From JBBDSJ01 sp040905025 (lineage in GTDB: Bacteria; Pseudomonadota; Gammaproteobacteria; Methylohalomonadales; Methylohalomonadaceae), in contig JBBDSJ010000040.1 in NCBI GenBank assembly GCA_040905025.1, forward strand, positions 1 to 8,766: a stretch of DNA of 8,766 bases, in the 5' to 3' direction. Positions within the stretch are counted from its first letter, which is position 1. Each line of letters begins with the position of its first letter. The notes beneath the pieces were generated by a model that worked only from the letters and a program-made list of their open reading frames with translations, had not been told where the DNA came from and made no database searches. Positions 1-7,882 of the stretch are shown here, one piece after another. A program made the position numbers and the translations under genes.

Positions 1-764
1 CCTCCCTGACAGCCCTGGCCGCCCACGCCGACGGTGACAGCCGCAATCGCGACGGTTGGGGGCTGGCGTTTTATCAGGGTCGCGACGTCGCCCTGTATCG
101 CGATACAACGTCGGCCGACACCTGCCCATTGGTCCCCTGGCTGGAAGCAAATGGCCCGGCAACGACCTTATCGCTCGGGTATATACGCCATGCCACCCAA
201 GGCGCCATCAATCTGGCCAATACCGGGCCGTTCGCACGCGAGCTCAACGGGCGCATGCAGGTGTTCGCTCACAACGGCAACCTGAAGAATCTGGTGCACT
301 CTTCGCCTATCAACAGCGGATGTTTTCAGCCAGTGGGCGAGACCGATTCGGCGTTGGCCTTCTGCCTGCTGCTGGATCGGATCAGACAACTGCCACACGC
401 TCGTGGTCAACTGCCATCCTTGCAAGCCAGGCTGGATACTGTCGCTGAAGTGGCTCTGGCGCTCCGGGCACTGGGCCCAGCCAGTTTTCTCTATGCCGAT
501 AGCGATGTGCTGTTTGTACACGCCGACCGGCGGCGGCAACCCCTGACGGGTCAGGTCACGGCGCCAGCGCTTTATCGTCTGGAGTGCCCGGCTGGCAGAG
601 AACCATTGCTGGTGCGCGACTGTGAATCAGAAGAAGCAGCAACGGCGCAGCGCGTGATTCTGCTGGCCAGCGTGCCACTTACCCAGGAAGCCTGGATACC
701 CATGCGGGAAGGTGAGGTTCTTGCCATACGCCAGGGTGAAATTATCGCGACGGTGCAGTTGTGA
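1..764 (+). CDS. Class II glutamine amidotransferase (YafJ/GATase_4 type), 5'-truncated by the window edge
   Basis: The open frame enters from the left edge (first full codon at base 3) and runs 253 codons to a TGA at 762-764. It reads like the YafJ branch of Ntn-type glutamine amidotransferases: RDGWG (residues 16-20 of the visible part), GYIRHATQG (59-67), NTGPF (73-77), FAHNGNL (88-94) and ETDSALAF (113-120) follow the family order. These enzymes use an N-terminal cysteine to release ammonia from glutamine. That cysteine would lie about 15-20 residues before the visible start, outside the window, so catalytic competence cannot be judged. YafJ itself is about 255 residues, so little is missing. 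No synthase domain is attached, so the ammonia acceptor is unknown; EgtC-like roles are possible but nothing nearby supports ergothioneine synthesis. The stop overlaps the next start as GTGA, suggesting co-translation with the prenyltransferase gene. Confidence 0.87.
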   Translation, partial: SLTALAAHADGDSRNRDGWGLAFYQGRDVALYRDTTSADTCPLVPWLEANGPATTLSLGYIRHATQGAINLANTGPFARELNGRMQVFAHNGNLKNLVHSSPINSGCFQPVGETDSALAFCLLLDRIRQLPHARGQLPSLQARLDTVAEVALALRALGPASFLYADSDVLFVHADRRRQPLTGQVTAPALYRLECPAGREPLLVRDCESEEAATAQRVILLASVPLTQEAWIPMREGEVLAIRQGEIIATVQL

Positions 765-1738
765 ATGGTCTGCGCAGCCGGTGCTGCAATGTCATGCGTT
801 ACTTAAAGTTTTCGGTCTTCCCGGGACCTTCCATCCCGGCAAGCCTGGGCGTCATCCGCCCGCCTTTCCTGATACTCGTGCCGGTCAGTGTGGGTCTGGG
901 CTGGGCGGTTGCGGAAAACAGCGGCGCAAGTATCGACTACCTTCATCTGTTGCTGGTGCTCTTGGGTGCTCTGGCGGCCCATGTCAGTGTCAATGCGCTC
1001 AATGAATACGAGGATTTCCACAGCGGGTTGGATCTCGTTACCCAGCGCACGCCGTTCAGTGGAGGCAGTGGCATCTTGCCCGCTTATCCCGAGCGGGCAA
1101 GGCAGGCCCTGCTGATCAGTGTCATTTCTCTGTTGTTTGTGGTCGCTGTCGGGGCATACTTTCTTTGGGTTAGCGGGTTGGGTTTACTCCCGTTGGGAGT
1201 GGCTGGAATTCTGACAATTGTGCTTTATACCCGCTGGCTGACCCGCTCCCCACTGCTGTGCCTGATTGCCCCGGGCCTGGCCTTTGGGCCACTTATGGTA
1301 ATGGGTACCTGTTTCGTGCTGACCGGGCGGTATTCCATGGCTGCGCTATGGGCTTCGCTGCCAGTGTTTTTCCTGGTGAGCAACCTGTTGCTGCTGAATC
1401 AGTTTCCCGACCGGGAAGCCGATCAGTCCGTAGGACGGAATCACTTGCTGATAGCTTGGGGTAGCCGGGCCGGGATCTGGGTGTACAGCGTGTTTCTGGC
1501 AGCCGCTTATTTGTCGGTGGTCTTTGCAGTACTTGTGCAGGCCATCCCCATTACCGCCCTGCTGGCACTATCGACAATACCCTTGGCCGTCATCACCGTA
1601 CGGGGGGTTATCCGCTACCACAACGATACAGCCGCACTTGTACCCTACATGGCGCGGAACGTGCTGCTGACGTTGGCCACGCCAGCACTGCTGGCAGTAG
1701 GTGTTGCTATCCCGGTCCTTCGATCAAGCACCTTTTAA
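761..1738 (+). CDS. UbiA-family integral membrane prenyltransferase (MenA/UbiA-like)
   Basis: A 325-residue, very hydrophobic protein with about eight membrane segments. Both aspartate-rich motifs of the UbiA superfamily are present: an N-terminal one at residues 78-91 (NALNEYEDFHSGLD, with N81, D85, D91) and a second at 217-221 (DREAD, followed by VGR). In the family these bind Mg-diphosphate of the polyprenyl donor and transfer the prenyl chain to an aromatic acceptor, as in menaquinone, ubiquinone, heme O or chlorophyll synthesis. The acceptor cannot be read here; the layout is closest in feel to MenA (1,4-dihydroxy-2-naphthoate prenyltransferase), but that is a guess. The GTG at 761 is chosen because it overlaps the upstream stop. 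An ATG at 794 (residue 12) just before the first hydrophobic stretch is an alternative, giving 314 residues. Neither start has a strong Shine-Dalgarno sequence. The 3' end overlaps the convergent arxD gene by 15 bases. Confidence 0.87.
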   Translation: MNGLRSRCCNVMRYLKFSVFPGPSIPASLGVIRPPFLILVPVSVGLGWAVAENSGASIDYLHLLLVLLGALAAHVSVNALNEYEDFHSGLDLVTQRTPFSGGSGILPAYPERARQALLISVISLLFVVAVGAYFLWVSGLGLLPLGVAGILTIVLYTRWLTRSPLLCLIAPGLAFGPLMVMGTCFVLTGRYSMAALWASLPVFFLVSNLLLLNQFPDREADQSVGRNHLLIAWGSRAGIWVYSVFLAAAYLSVVFAVLVQAIPITALLALSTIPLAVITVRGVIRYHNDTAALVPYMARNVLLTLATPALLAVGVAIPVLRSSTF

Positions 1739-2563
1739 TCGCCGCCGGAACACCTCTTCGCGCCACTCCGGTCGTTGACGGATATGCTCGAAGGAGAGAT
1801 TGCTGGCCTGGAGGCGATAGGCAATTTCCGCCAAATCTTCCGCCGTCGGCCCCCCAATGCCGCGGCTGGAGCCCGGGGGGTAGACGGTATCCAGTGCGGC
1901 GACAGGGCTGCGCGCGGCTTCTTTTTCAATTTCCGCATCAATGGCAATCGCCAGAAAATCCAGTAAACAGGCGTAGATTGCCGGATAGTCGCGCTGCTCG
2001 CAGGCACGAGTGCAGGCGGCTTGTATCGGTGGTAGCCAGCGCCGTGGGTAGGCCGCCAGAAAGCGTCGCGCCTCTGTGGCCTGGGCGACGCCATCGATTC
2101 CTTCACCAGCCGTAAACGCCAAGTGAGCACGACGAAAGAGTGTCGCGACAAAGTCGAGATTGGCGCCGATATGGTCTGCTTTAACCCCTGTCTGCGTGTC
2201 TTGTCCCAGGCGGTGGCGGGCATACCATTGGCGCATTTCGTACTCCGCATCGCCCCGTATCTCGCCGTCGAGATAGAACGCGGTATCGAGGTGAACTGGG
2301 GCGGGCGGGGCCAAAGAAAGGCCGGAATAAATCAGCAGCAAATCCTGCGGCTGTTTAAGCTGCGCCACGCTGGTGCGCAGTGCCGCCAGGGGTCGATGAC
2401 TGGCAAAATACCCCAGGGTAGCGGTCATGTCCTCCAGGTCGTCCGCCAGATGCGCTATCAGCGCCCGCTGGAAGGTGGGCTCCCTTGGCGGCGAAAAGCC
2501 GCTGGCCAAAGTGGCAAAGAAATCGGCACGGACATCATTGTGGGTGGCGACGGCCGGGGTCAT
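1724..2563 (-). CDS. arxD: TorD/DmsD-family molybdoenzyme chaperone (ArxD)
   Basis: A 279-residue soluble, helix-rich protein with TorD-family features: an LLLIYSGLSL segment (76-85) and the ADHIGANLDFVATL stretch (129-142), matching the family's P/A-D-H-x-x-x-E/N-L-x-F motif, then a C-terminal FLAAYPRRWLPP block (168-179). TorD proteins bind the Tat signal and the apo-form of one molybdoenzyme, help load the molybdenum cofactor and prevent early export. The likely client is the ArxA protein of the same operon. The start is fixed by an ATGA overlap: the ATG at 2561-2563 shares bases with the arxC stop (2560-2562). The frame stays open upstream to 2908, but that extension lies antisense-free inside arxC in another frame and is not protein-like. 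The 3' end overlaps the convergent prenyltransferase gene. Family call is firm; the arx name rests on context. Confidence 0.86.
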   Translation of the reverse strand: MTPAVATHNDVRADFFATLASGFSPPREPTFQRALIAHLADDLEDMTATLGYFASHRPLAALRTSVAQLKQPQDLLLIYSGLSLAPPAPVHLDTAFYLDGEIRGDAEYEMRQWYARHRLGQDTQTGVKADHIGANLDFVATLFRRAHLAFTAGEGIDGVAQATEARRFLAAYPRRWLPPIQAACTRACEQRDYPAIYACLLDFLAIAIDAEIEKEAARSPVAALDTVYPPGSSRGIGGPTAEDLAEIAYRLQASNLSFEHIRQRPEWREEVFRRRLKGA

Positions 2564-3714
2564 TGGGCCTGCCGCCACTCGCCAAACCAGAACACCACCA
2601 CCGCCAGAAAAATACCCACCAGCATCACCACCCATTCGGTTGCCGACGGCGCGTAGGGCAGCAGATCCGGTGCCCAGTTGCCCTTGAACAGGGGCACCAT
2701 CTGGCCGCCGACGACAAATTCGTAGCGGGAGATCAGCAGGCCGACGATTACCAATATTGCCGCCAGCAACTGTGCTGGCGATTGCCGCCGCCAGGCGGGC
2801 ACCGCCATCAACACCAGTGGCAGCACAATGCCGCCCCACAGGGCAAGGTGATACGGCAGTGATGTCACCATATGAGGCCAAACCTGCAAACCCTCGGCAT
2901 TGCTCCAAAGGCCGGTTGCCGTGCGTCCCACATGCAGCACTAGATGTGCGACCAGCAGGCCCGCAAACCCCAGGCCCAGCGGCCCAGCAAACAGGCGGTG
3001 CAGTTCAGTGGGTAGGCGCCCGGCACTGAAACCACTGGCCCAATAGCTGAAGAAAACAATAAATGCCACCGCTCCCAGCAGGGATTCCACCCAGAATACA
3101 AAGGGGATCTCACCGCCAAACCACAGCGGTCGCATCGCCATCATGCCGTACACGGTACCGGCCAACAGGGTGATAGCCAGTGCCGACAGCATGACCAGAA
3201 GCCCCAGCGGTCGGGCCAGCGCCGGCAACTCAGTGCGGTGGCGATTAAAGTCCATCATTACCAACAGTAAAAACAGCAGCGGGGCGTACACCGTGACCAG
3301 CAGGACCTTCCAGAACAGGGGAGAGGACGTTTGCAAATTGAGATGCACAGCGTATAGCGCCCGAAAAGGATGACCCAGTTCCAGAAACAGTACCGCCACG
3401 GCTCCGATCAGTGTCGCCAATGCCAGCCACAGGCAGCGCCGCTGCACTGGCGCCAGTGATTGCACACCAAAGACCAGCGGCAGGCTGGCCAGCATCGCCA
3501 GGCCGGTGGAGGTCAGCATCAGGTAATCGTAAGCGACAATGGGCAAGCCCCAGACAATGCCGGTACTGTTGGTATTGAAAGCGGCATGGCCGTTCGTTAT
3601 CAGGTTGTAGAACACAAAGCCGGCGGCGATTGCGAGGCCGGCAATTGCTGTGATCAGCATTGCCAACGACTTCCCTGGTGGGCTGATTGTCTCGCTATAG
3701 ATGGTGGCGCTCAT
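2560..3714 (-). CDS. arxC: NrfD/PsrC-family quinone-interacting membrane subunit (ArxC)
   Basis: A 384-residue polytopic membrane protein with about eight to ten hydrophobic segments. NrfD/PsrC landmarks are ELGHPFRALY (112-121), FWVESLLGAV (207-216), RYEFVVGGQMVPLF (330-343) and a last helix after SATEW (357-361). Proteins of this family anchor a ferredoxin subunit to the outer face of the inner membrane and exchange electrons with quinone without haem. In an arsenite oxidase complex this subunit would pass electrons from ArxB to quinone. The ATG at 3712-3714 follows a GAGGA Shine-Dalgarno with 8-base spacing. It lies 78 bases after arxB; I saw no convincing hairpin in that gap. The stop overlaps the arxD start, implying translational coupling of membrane subunit and chaperone. 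The same fold occurs in polysulfide, thiosulfate and tetrathionate reductases, so substrate comes from the catalytic subunit. Confidence 0.88.
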   Translation of the reverse strand: MSATIYSETISPPGKSLAMLITAIAGLAIAAGFVFYNLITNGHAAFNTNSTGIVWGLPIVAYDYLMLTSTGLAMLASLPLVFGVQSLAPVQRRCLWLALATLIGAVAVLFLELGHPFRALYAVHLNLQTSSPLFWKVLLVTVYAPLLFLLLVMMDFNRHRTELPALARPLGLLVMLSALAITLLAGTVYGMMAMRPLWFGGEIPFVFWVESLLGAVAFIVFFSYWASGFSAGRLPTELHRLFAGPLGLGFAGLLVAHLVLHVGRTATGLWSNAEGLQVWPHMVTSLPYHLALWGGIVLPLVLMAVPAWRRQSPAQLLAAILVIVGLLISRYEFVVGGQMVPLFKGNWAPDLLPYAPSATEWVVMLVGIFLAVVVFWFGEWRQAQ

Positions 3715-3792
3715 GGGCGAATTCCTCTTTGGCGGTGGCTATGCTGGGTCGACGTTTAATGACCGGGCTTGTGTGCGGCAAGGAGTCAAATG

Positions 3793-4551
3793 CTATTCGT
3801 CCCGCTGCGATCGTGAGCCGGGCACCACCGGGCTGCCGCCGCCGCTGAGGTAATACACCTTGGGTTTGTTGCCGGTTTCTTCCTTGAGGCGCACACCGCC
3901 TTTTTCCGCGATCAGCTTGTTGACGTGGCTGTCGGGATTATCCAGATCGCCAAAGAACCGTGCCTTGGGCGCGCAGACCCGCACACAGGCGGGGGTGAAT
4001 TCCTTGGTCTCGGGATCGTCTTCGTCGAGGTCGGCCACCCCTTCCGGTGCCTGGCTGATCTTGTGATAGCAAAAAGTACATTTCGAGACCACGCCCTTGG
4101 GCTGAATGCCGATGCCTTTTTTGGGATCTTCATTCTCGTCGGGCATTTTATAGGGCGGGTTCCAGATGCGGGTTTCGTCGCCGGGAAATACATCCTTGAT
4201 GTCCGGTTCCAGCAGCGGTTTTTCGTCCATGTAAAAACGCACGCCGTAGGGGCAGGCGATCATGCAGTACTTGCAGCCGATGCATTTGTCCCAGTCCACC
4301 AGCACCACACCGTCATCGGTCTGATAGGTCGCCTCGGTAGGGCAAACGCTGACGCAAGACGGATTTTCGCACTGCATACAGGGCCGAGGCAGCCAGGAGA
4401 GATTGACGTTGGGATAAGTGCCCTCGTGGTAAAACAGCACATCCTGCCAGTTCTCGCCGGGTAGCCGGTTATTTTCCATGGAGCAGGCGGTGGTGCAGGC
4501 CTGGCAGCCAGTACAGGTTTCGAGGTCGATGACCATTCCCCATTTAGGCAT
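3793..4551 (-). CDS. arxB: Four-cluster [4Fe-4S] ferredoxin subunit (ArxB)
   Basis: A 252-residue DmsB/PsrB/ArrB-type electron-transfer subunit. Sixteen cysteines are laid out for four [4Fe-4S] clusters: C13-C16-C19-C23; C58-C61-C66-C70; C90-C93-C96-C100; and C158-C161 with C189-C193. The swapped last cysteine of each motif is followed by Pro at C70 and C100, as usual in the family. It has no signal peptide, so it probably leaves the cytoplasm as a passenger with the Tat-signalled catalytic subunit, as known for related complexes. It would carry electrons from the cluster of ArxA to ArxC. The start is well supported: AAGGAG sits 8 bases before the ATG at 4549-4551, and only 15 bases separate it from the arxA stop. 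All cluster ligands are present, so the protein looks intact. Family and role are clear; the arx assignment depends on the neighbour. Confidence 0.9.
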   Translation of the reverse strand: MPKWGMVIDLETCTGCQACTTACSMENNRLPGENWQDVLFYHEGTYPNVNLSWLPRPCMQCENPSCVSVCPTEATYQTDDGVVLVDWDKCIGCKYCMIACPYGVRFYMDEKPLLEPDIKDVFPGDETRIWNPPYKMPDENEDPKKGIGIQPKGVVSKCTFCYHKISQAPEGVADLDEDDPETKEFTPACVRVCAPKARFFGDLDNPDSHVNKLIAEKGGVRLKEETGNKPKVYYLSGGGSPVVPGSRSQRDE

Positions 4552-4566
4552 GGTGTGTTCTCCTTA

Positions 4567-7062
4567 TCAGGCGCGTGTGACAGTGACTTTGCTGGTGTAG
4601 TAATTGGCCTGGCCGGTCAGCCGGTCGGACTGGTTGACCGTGACCTCGCCGCTGTGGCCGGGCCCGCGATTTTTGGCCCAGCGCCCCTGCGCCCAGTGGC
4701 CGTGTTCCATGGGCAAAACCAGGGTGTCGGGGCGAATGCCTTCGTAGTAGCGGCAGTAGGCTTCGATGCGGCCCACATCGGAGGTGATCACCACCTTGTC
4801 GCCATCGGCAATGCCCCGCGCCCGTGCGGTAACCGGGTTGATTTCCAGGTAGACGGTCTTGCGCCCACCGTGTACCGGCTGCATCTGTGCCGTGGCGATG
4901 GGAATATTGGCGCCACGGCCCTCCGCGTGCAGGGCCACCTTGGGGGTCACCAGAAACAGGTCGCCGCCGCCGGGGTGTACAGGCTCTTCCCAGATGGGAA
5001 ACATCAGCCTGGCGGGATCGCGACCGGTTTGTTCGGCGATCCAGTCGGCGTGGGATTCCAGCAGGCCGGAACGAATTTCAAACTTGCCGGAAGGGGTGCG
5101 AATCAGTTTTTCGCGGACTTCCTCGGCGCTCATCTCCCGGGTCCAGTCCTGGCCATCCCAGGCGTAAAAGACGCCGTCAATCTGGCGCCAGTGGTAGGGC
5201 TTTTTGTACCACACACCCTTTTCCGCCCAGCTTTCAAAACTGTCGACACCGTTGTCGCCGGGGTTGTTTTCAAAGCCTTTGGCGAGATGACGGATAACAT
5301 TGTCAGAGCTGTCCAGCGCCTTGTAGTAATCCCCCATGGGACCTTTGATGCGTTTGCCGATCTCGATCAGGGTGTCGCCGTAATAGCGGGTGTCGTGGAT
5401 GGGCTTGACCGCCGGCATTCGCAGCTGGGTCATGGGCCAGCCTTCGAAGGGATAGGTGGGCGCATCCTGCATGCGCTCCAGGTAGGTGTGATCCGGCAGA
5501 ATGACATCGGCATACATGGCGGTTTCCGAAGGGAAGGGCGAGGTTTCGATGATAAACACATCCTTCATCGCCTCTTCCCAGACCTGACCGTTGGGCGCCG
5601 TCCAGATCGGGTTGGTGAGGTAAACCATCATGGTGTCGAGCTTGTAGGGCTTGCCTGCCAGATGGTTGGGGCCTACATCCTGCATCATATTTTTGGCTAA
5701 CAGATAACCGCCCCGCTCGCCCTTCATGTCGATGCGCGGTTGCTGTTTCCAGTCGCCATTGCGGGCATGGTCGTCGAGGTAATCGTTAAAGTCTGCCGGT
5801 AGAGGGCCGTAGGGGGGTGCCATCTGGTAGCCCAGCCCACCTTTGGCAAACATTGCGCCTACCAGAGCGTTCAGTGTATGAATCGCCATGGCGTTGAACA
5901 CGCCGTTGGAATGGGCGTGGGCACCCCGCTCAAACAGGGCAATCGCCGGTCGGGTGCCGCCGAATTCCTGGGCGACGGTGACAATGGTGTCGGCTGGGAT
6001 ATCGGTGATGGGCGCCGCCCAGTCGGGGGTTCTGTCCTTCAGCTCGATATTCCACCACTCCACCAGCCCCTTCACCCACTTTTCCGAAAAGCTGTCCACC
6101 GGCACGGTTTGTCCGGCAACAAAGCGGTTCTGGCCATCGCTGAAATCACCCACGAAGGATTTTTCCCACAGTCCTTCGGTGAGAATCACATGGGCAATCG
6201 CCAGCGCCAGGGCACCATCGGTACCGGGTTTAATCATCAGCCCGCGATCCGCCGCCGCCAGGGTGGTATTGATATGCACATCCACCGCCGTGACCCGGGT
6301 TTTCGGGGTTTTGCGGCCGCGAATATGCCCCCACACCTGCATATTGTTGTTGTAGGGCCGGAACGCCTCCAGAAAGCCGACACCAAACATCAGCAGGTAA
6401 TTGGCATTGCGGTAGTCATAGGAATTGTAGGCCGCATTGCCATCGGTAAATTGCTTGGTCAGCTCCGACCCGTCGGAGCACATGGAGGAGTGGCCAATGG
6501 GCACATTGGGGGAGCCGTAGAGCTTGCCAAAGGTGCCCTGCAGGCCGGCATCGGACTCGCCCCAGCCGCGGCCATAGAGCAGGGCAAACCGGTGCGATTC
6601 ACCGCGCTCGCGCAGTTTGTTGAGGCGGCCCGCCACCATGTCCAGGGCCTCGTCCCAGGAGATGGGCACAAACCCCGGGTCTTCATTGCGTCCCTTGTTG
6701 GGATTGGTGCGTTTCATGGGGCCCTGGAAGCGATCCGGGTCGTAGAGAATGTAAGTGCCCAGCGGCCCCTTGGGGCAGAGCTTGCCATTGGAGATGGGAT
6801 GGTCGGCGGTGCCGTGGATGGCGTGAACCCGGTTATTGGTGACATAGACATCAATGCCACAGCGAGCCGGGCATTGGTGGCAGATATTTTTGGTGATCTT
6901 GGTGTCTGTGCTGCCCCAGGGACGGGCATCGGGGTCCTGTTTTGCCTCGGCTTCCTGAGAATCCAAGCCGGTCAGGGCCAGTCCGCTGCTGGCGAGCACA
7001 CCAGTGGCGCCGCTGACCTGGAGAAACCGTCGCCGGTTCATGCCAAAAGGTTGCTTGCTCAT
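4567..7062 (-). CDS. arxA: Molybdopterin oxidoreductase catalytic subunit, anaerobic arsenite oxidase type (ArxA)
   Basis: An 831-residue DMSO-reductase-family enzyme. It begins with a Tat signal (NRRRFLQ at 9-15, hydrophobic stretch to about 33, likely cleavage after AEA at 38-40). An N-terminal [4Fe-4S] motif follows, C61-X2-C64-X3-C68-X27-C96, the spacing known for ArrA/ArxA. YGRGWG at 163-168 matches the signature I recall separating ArxA (GRGWG) from arsenate reductase ArrA (RGRY-like). C195 in GHSSMCSDGSE (190-200) is the expected Mo ligand. Pterin-binding segments follow, including TPKVALHAEGRG (706-717) and the C-terminal molydopterin-dinucleotide domain (about 700-831). Predicted reaction: arsenite to arsenate in the periplasm, electrons to quinone through ArxB/ArxC. 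The ATG at 7060-7062 has a GAGGTGA Shine-Dalgarno. It lies 46 bases after arxB2. Arx and Arr can run either way in vitro, and a still uncharacterised sister clade is the main alternative. Confidence 0.8.
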   Translation of the reverse strand: MSKQPFGMNRRRFLQVSGATGVLASSGLALTGLDSQEAEAKQDPDARPWGSTDTKITKNICHQCPARCGIDVYVTNNRVHAIHGTADHPISNGKLCPKGPLGTYILYDPDRFQGPMKRTNPNKGRNEDPGFVPISWDEALDMVAGRLNKLRERGESHRFALLYGRGWGESDAGLQGTFGKLYGSPNVPIGHSSMCSDGSELTKQFTDGNAAYNSYDYRNANYLLMFGVGFLEAFRPYNNNMQVWGHIRGRKTPKTRVTAVDVHINTTLAAADRGLMIKPGTDGALALAIAHVILTEGLWEKSFVGDFSDGQNRFVAGQTVPVDSFSEKWVKGLVEWWNIELKDRTPDWAAPITDIPADTIVTVAQEFGGTRPAIALFERGAHAHSNGVFNAMAIHTLNALVGAMFAKGGLGYQMAPPYGPLPADFNDYLDDHARNGDWKQQPRIDMKGERGGYLLAKNMMQDVGPNHLAGKPYKLDTMMVYLTNPIWTAPNGQVWEEAMKDVFIIETSPFPSETAMYADVILPDHTYLERMQDAPTYPFEGWPMTQLRMPAVKPIHDTRYYGDTLIEIGKRIKGPMGDYYKALDSSDNVIRHLAKGFENNPGDNGVDSFESWAEKGVWYKKPYHWRQIDGVFYAWDGQDWTREMSAEEVREKLIRTPSGKFEIRSGLLESHADWIAEQTGRDPARLMFPIWEEPVHPGGGDLFLVTPKVALHAEGRGANIPIATAQMQPVHGGRKTVYLEINPVTARARGIADGDKVVITSDVGRIEAYCRYYEGIRPDTLVLPMEHGHWAQGRWAKNRGPGHSGEVTVNQSDRLTGQANYYTSKVTVTRA

Positions 7063-7108
7063 CTGTCACCTCAACATAGCCTTTCGGCGGGTTGTTATAG
7101 CGTGATCC

Positions 7109-7882
7109 TTAGCGCAGCAGCGCCAGCACATCGTGTTTCATCAGGCTCTGATCCCGCCGACAGGCCGGACACAGGGACAACCGATGCCAGCTCGCGTCTT
7201 CCGGCGAACCACCCGACACCTCGAGAAAATCATGGCCGCAGTCGCTGCAGCTGCGCTCACTGGCCTGGCGCACCGTCAATCGAGCCGGTGGCTGATCCTG
7301 CTCCATACGCACAGCCTGGCTGGGACAAACCTCTTCGCAGTGGCCACAGCCCAGGCACAGGTCCGAGTCAAACACCAGGGTGCCGGTGTCGTTGGTCGTC
7401 AGAGCGCGGGAGGGACACAGTTGGCTGCAAAGATTGCTGGCCTCACACCGCTCAAGGTCGATCGTAACCCGGGGATGAGAGGCATCCTCCAGGCTATCTT
7501 CCAGAGCCTCCTGGCGCCAGCGTTTGCGGGGGGCTGGCCCGGCATCCCCGGGCGCAATCGTCGGCTGCCCCAGATTTGCGGCCCGACGGAAAAATGCCCG
7601 CCGACTCAGAGTGACGGGCGGCGCAATAAGCGCCTCGGTGTCACAGGCTTGCAGGCATTGCTGGCAGTTGGTGCAGGCGTCAGACACAGTCAACCGGGGG
7701 CCCAGTTCATCACGAACCACCTCGAGCGCCTGCTCCGGGCACGCATCGCGGCACTGGTGGCAGTCGATGTGCCAGGGAGCCGGTAACAGGCAACGGCTCG
7801 AAACCCAACTTATGTTGATGCCCGATCGGGTCGACAAGCGGGTGGCGTGACCAATGTTAGTGTTTGTCGTTGCGCTGCACAT
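7109..7882 (-). CDS. arxB2: Multi-cluster ferredoxin-like accessory protein (ArxB2/ArxB')
   Basis: A 257-residue NapF/NapG-like Fe-S protein, first gene of the block. Cysteine motifs: CX2CX3CP at C41-C44-C48 (one ligand short, unless C31 serves); a full set C70-C73-C76-C80; a spread set C146-X5-C152-X3-C156-P; a full set C176-C179-C182-C186-P; and paired CX2C motifs at C212/C215 and C238/C241 that resemble a rubredoxin or zinc-ribbon site. An internal SRRAFFRR (93-100) looks like a twin-arginine motif but has no hydrophobic stretch after it. Arx operons are known to begin with such a gene, which helps the arx call; its role is not settled, though electron transfer or maturation is likely. The ATG at 7880-7882 is the first start after an in-frame TGA (7889-7891) and is preceded by GGTGA at 6-base spacing; a stronger AAGGAG lies 15 bases away. 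Also similar to generic NapF-type ferredoxins. Confidence 0.8.
   Translation of the reverse strand: MCSATTNTNIGHATRLSTRSGINISWVSSRCLLPAPWHIDCHQCRDACPEQALEVVRDELGPRLTVSDACTNCQQCLQACDTEALIAPPVTLSRRAFFRRAANLGQPTIAPGDAGPAPRKRWRQEALEDSLEDASHPRVTIDLERCEASNLCSQLCPSRALTTNDTGTLVFDSDLCLGCGHCEEVCPSQAVRMEQDQPPARLTVRQASERSCSDCGHDFLEVSGGSPEDASWHRLSLCPACRRDQSLMKHDVLALLR

Noticed and set aside
2564..2908. N-terminal extension of the chaperone gene by 115 codons
   Set aside because: It would overlap arxC on the same strand in another frame. The ATG at 2563 has the ATGA coupling and gives a normal TorD length.
4567..7062. Catalytic subunit as respiratory arsenate reductase ArrA or polysulfide/thiosulfate reductase
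   Set aside because: The YGRGWG loop and the extra ferredoxin gene in front fit ArxA better; kept as the alternative until a tree is made.
4555..7467. Long plus-strand open frames (381 and 529 codons) opposite arxA and arxB2
   Set aside because: They lie antisense to clear enzyme genes with intact catalytic motifs. Their translations have no family features and are explained by third-position GC bias.
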